Assembly: GCF_036347055.1 (NCBI RefSeq)
Contig: NZ_CP108882.1
Location: 186,001 to 250,000 of the forward strand
From: Streptomyces sp. NBC_00820
GTDB lineage: Bacteria > Actinomycetota > Actinomycetes > Streptomycetales > Streptomycetaceae
Direction of reading: 5' to 3'
Length of the DNA stretch: 64,000 nt
In this document: piece by piece, positions 63,493 to 64,000 of the stretch
Numbering within the stretch: the first letter of the stretch is position 1
Layout: every line of letters starts with the position of its first letter
Position numbers and translations under genes: made by a program
Notes under the pieces: model-generated
What the model was told of the DNA's origin: nothing
The model's database searches: none
What the model saw: only the letters and a program-made list of their open reading frames with translations

Positions 63493-63532
63493 GGGGCCAG
63501 TTCAACTCGCCTCGGTGCGGCCGATAGCGGAC
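63493..63532 (-). repeat. Right 40-bp inverted repeat (IS21-type end)
   Basis: Starts GGGGCCAGTTCAACTCGCC and ends ATAGCGGAC; inverse copy of 61442-61481 with 3 mismatches. It lies 57 bp upstream of the IstA-like start, where an IS21 end would be expected. Confidence 0.85.
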
Positions 63533-63605
63533 GCCCTAACCACGAGAAAGGCATCCGCTGGGGCAGACGCCCCCTCAAAGCCGCGCGCTGACCAACCTGG
63601 CGAAC

Positions 63606-64000
63606 CTACGCGGTCACAGCACCAGGTCGTTGACGCCCCCATCGCAGACTCACCAAGGGTGCCGTAACCCCGAGAGCAACCATGACCACCGCGGTGACCC
63701 AATGCCGCGGTTCCTGTCCCAGGCCGAGTACCGAAACCGCACCCACCACAGTTCCGAGGCTGAGACTCAGCGCCGGCCACCACTCCTTGCGGCGAAGCAA
63801 CCCGGGAACCCAGTACAACGTCACGATGGCTCCTGCCACGAACGCGAACTCGTAGAACCCTCCACCGTCGGGAAGGCTCCAACCGCCACGGCGCCGCCCA
63901 TTGTTGTGGTGCACCAACCCCAGATGCACCGTCCCGGCCACTCCCCAGCACAAGGCACTCGCCCCCGCCGCGCCGATCAGTGCTCGCCACCCGTTATGCC
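63606..64000 (-). CDS. Small membrane protein, 5' end outside the window
   Basis: The frame stays open to the window edge, so at least 130 residues. Four hydrophobic segments: ALIGAAGASALCWGVAGTVH, GFYEFAFVAGAIVTLYWVPG, ALSLSLGTVVGAVSVLGLG, WVTAVVMVALGVTAPLVSLR, with an Asn/Arg-rich loop (HHNNGRRRGGW) and an Arg-rich C-terminus. No family recognised. An internal TTG at 63953 is unlikely to be the real start. Confidence 0.6.
   Translation of the reverse strand, partial: HNGWRALIGAAGASALCWGVAGTVHLGLVHHNNGRRRGGWSLPDGGGFYEFAFVAGAIVTLYWVPGLLRRKEWWPALSLSLGTVVGAVSVLGLGQEPRHWVTAVVMVALGVTAPLVSLRWGRQRPGAVTA

Overview
The window is high-GC DNA with actinobacterial codon use, GTG/TTG starts, purine-rich ribosome binding sites and an initiator tRNA typical of Actinobacteria. 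Gene content (GH87-type secreted glucanase, PnuC-NadR pair, Rv1733c-like protein, an OsdK/OsdR-like dormancy locus, many HTH regulators) points to Streptomyces or a close relative. The many insertion-sequence remnants, truncated genes and single-base frameshifts fit a chromosome arm rather than the core.

Layout. 1-3.1 kb: 3' part of a uvrB paralogue without the C-terminal UVR domain, a small orphan protein, a toxin-antitoxin pair with a palindromic operator, and a helicase-associated-domain remnant. 3.2-5.6 kb: secreted GH87-like alpha-1,3-glucanase with its terminator. 5.7-10.1 kb: transposase and other gene scars, initiator tRNA with promoter and terminator, an NTF2-fold protein, and a divergent TetR / Old Yellow Enzyme pair. 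10.3-14.4 kb: nadR-pnuC with a palindrome at the promoter, a methyltransferase fusion and two hypothetical proteins. 14.5-21.9 kb: FdhF/YdeP-type molybdoprotein, DoxX, DJ-1/PfpI, aldo-keto reductase, SRPBCC and a DMT-like permease. 22-31.5 kb: a scarred zone with an XRE/FUSC fusion pseudogene, IS630 and IS5 remnants, a histidine phosphatase beheaded next to an IS5 remnant, and small intact genes.

32-51 kb is the most coherent block and resembles the mycobacterial DosR/DevR and Streptomyces Osd oxygen-stress/dormancy regulons: PPK2, HAD phosphatase, several CBS and CBS-BON proteins, a cyclic-nucleotide-binding protein, an Rv1733c-like protein, a double-GAF sensor kinase (osdK-like), a NarL/DevR regulator (osdR-like), a tandem universal stress protein, an Acg-type nitroreductase, PNPOx-fold proteins fused to HTH domains, an alcohol dehydrogenase and a GH65 glycoside phosphorylase. 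Four of these transcription units carry a similar GGRCC-N4/5-GGYCC palindrome 62-79 bp before the start codon, a candidate shared operator. Some members are decaying (frameshifted CBS-BON, internally deleted PPDK, truncated PNPOx).

50.8-55.9 kb: an ApbE flavin transferase, its FMN-binding substrate and a ferric-reductase-like transmembrane flavoprotein form a small extracytoplasmic electron-transfer operon, followed by a divergent OmpR/histidine-kinase pair. 56-64 kb: NmrA-type and NTF2-type proteins paired with TetR, LysR and MerR regulators, an IS481 remnant, and a 2.1-kb segment bounded by 40-bp inverted repeats. That segment holds a TetR gene, twin palindromic operators, a frameshifted NTF2 gene and a chimeric IS21/IS5 transposase. 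The window ends inside a small membrane protein gene.
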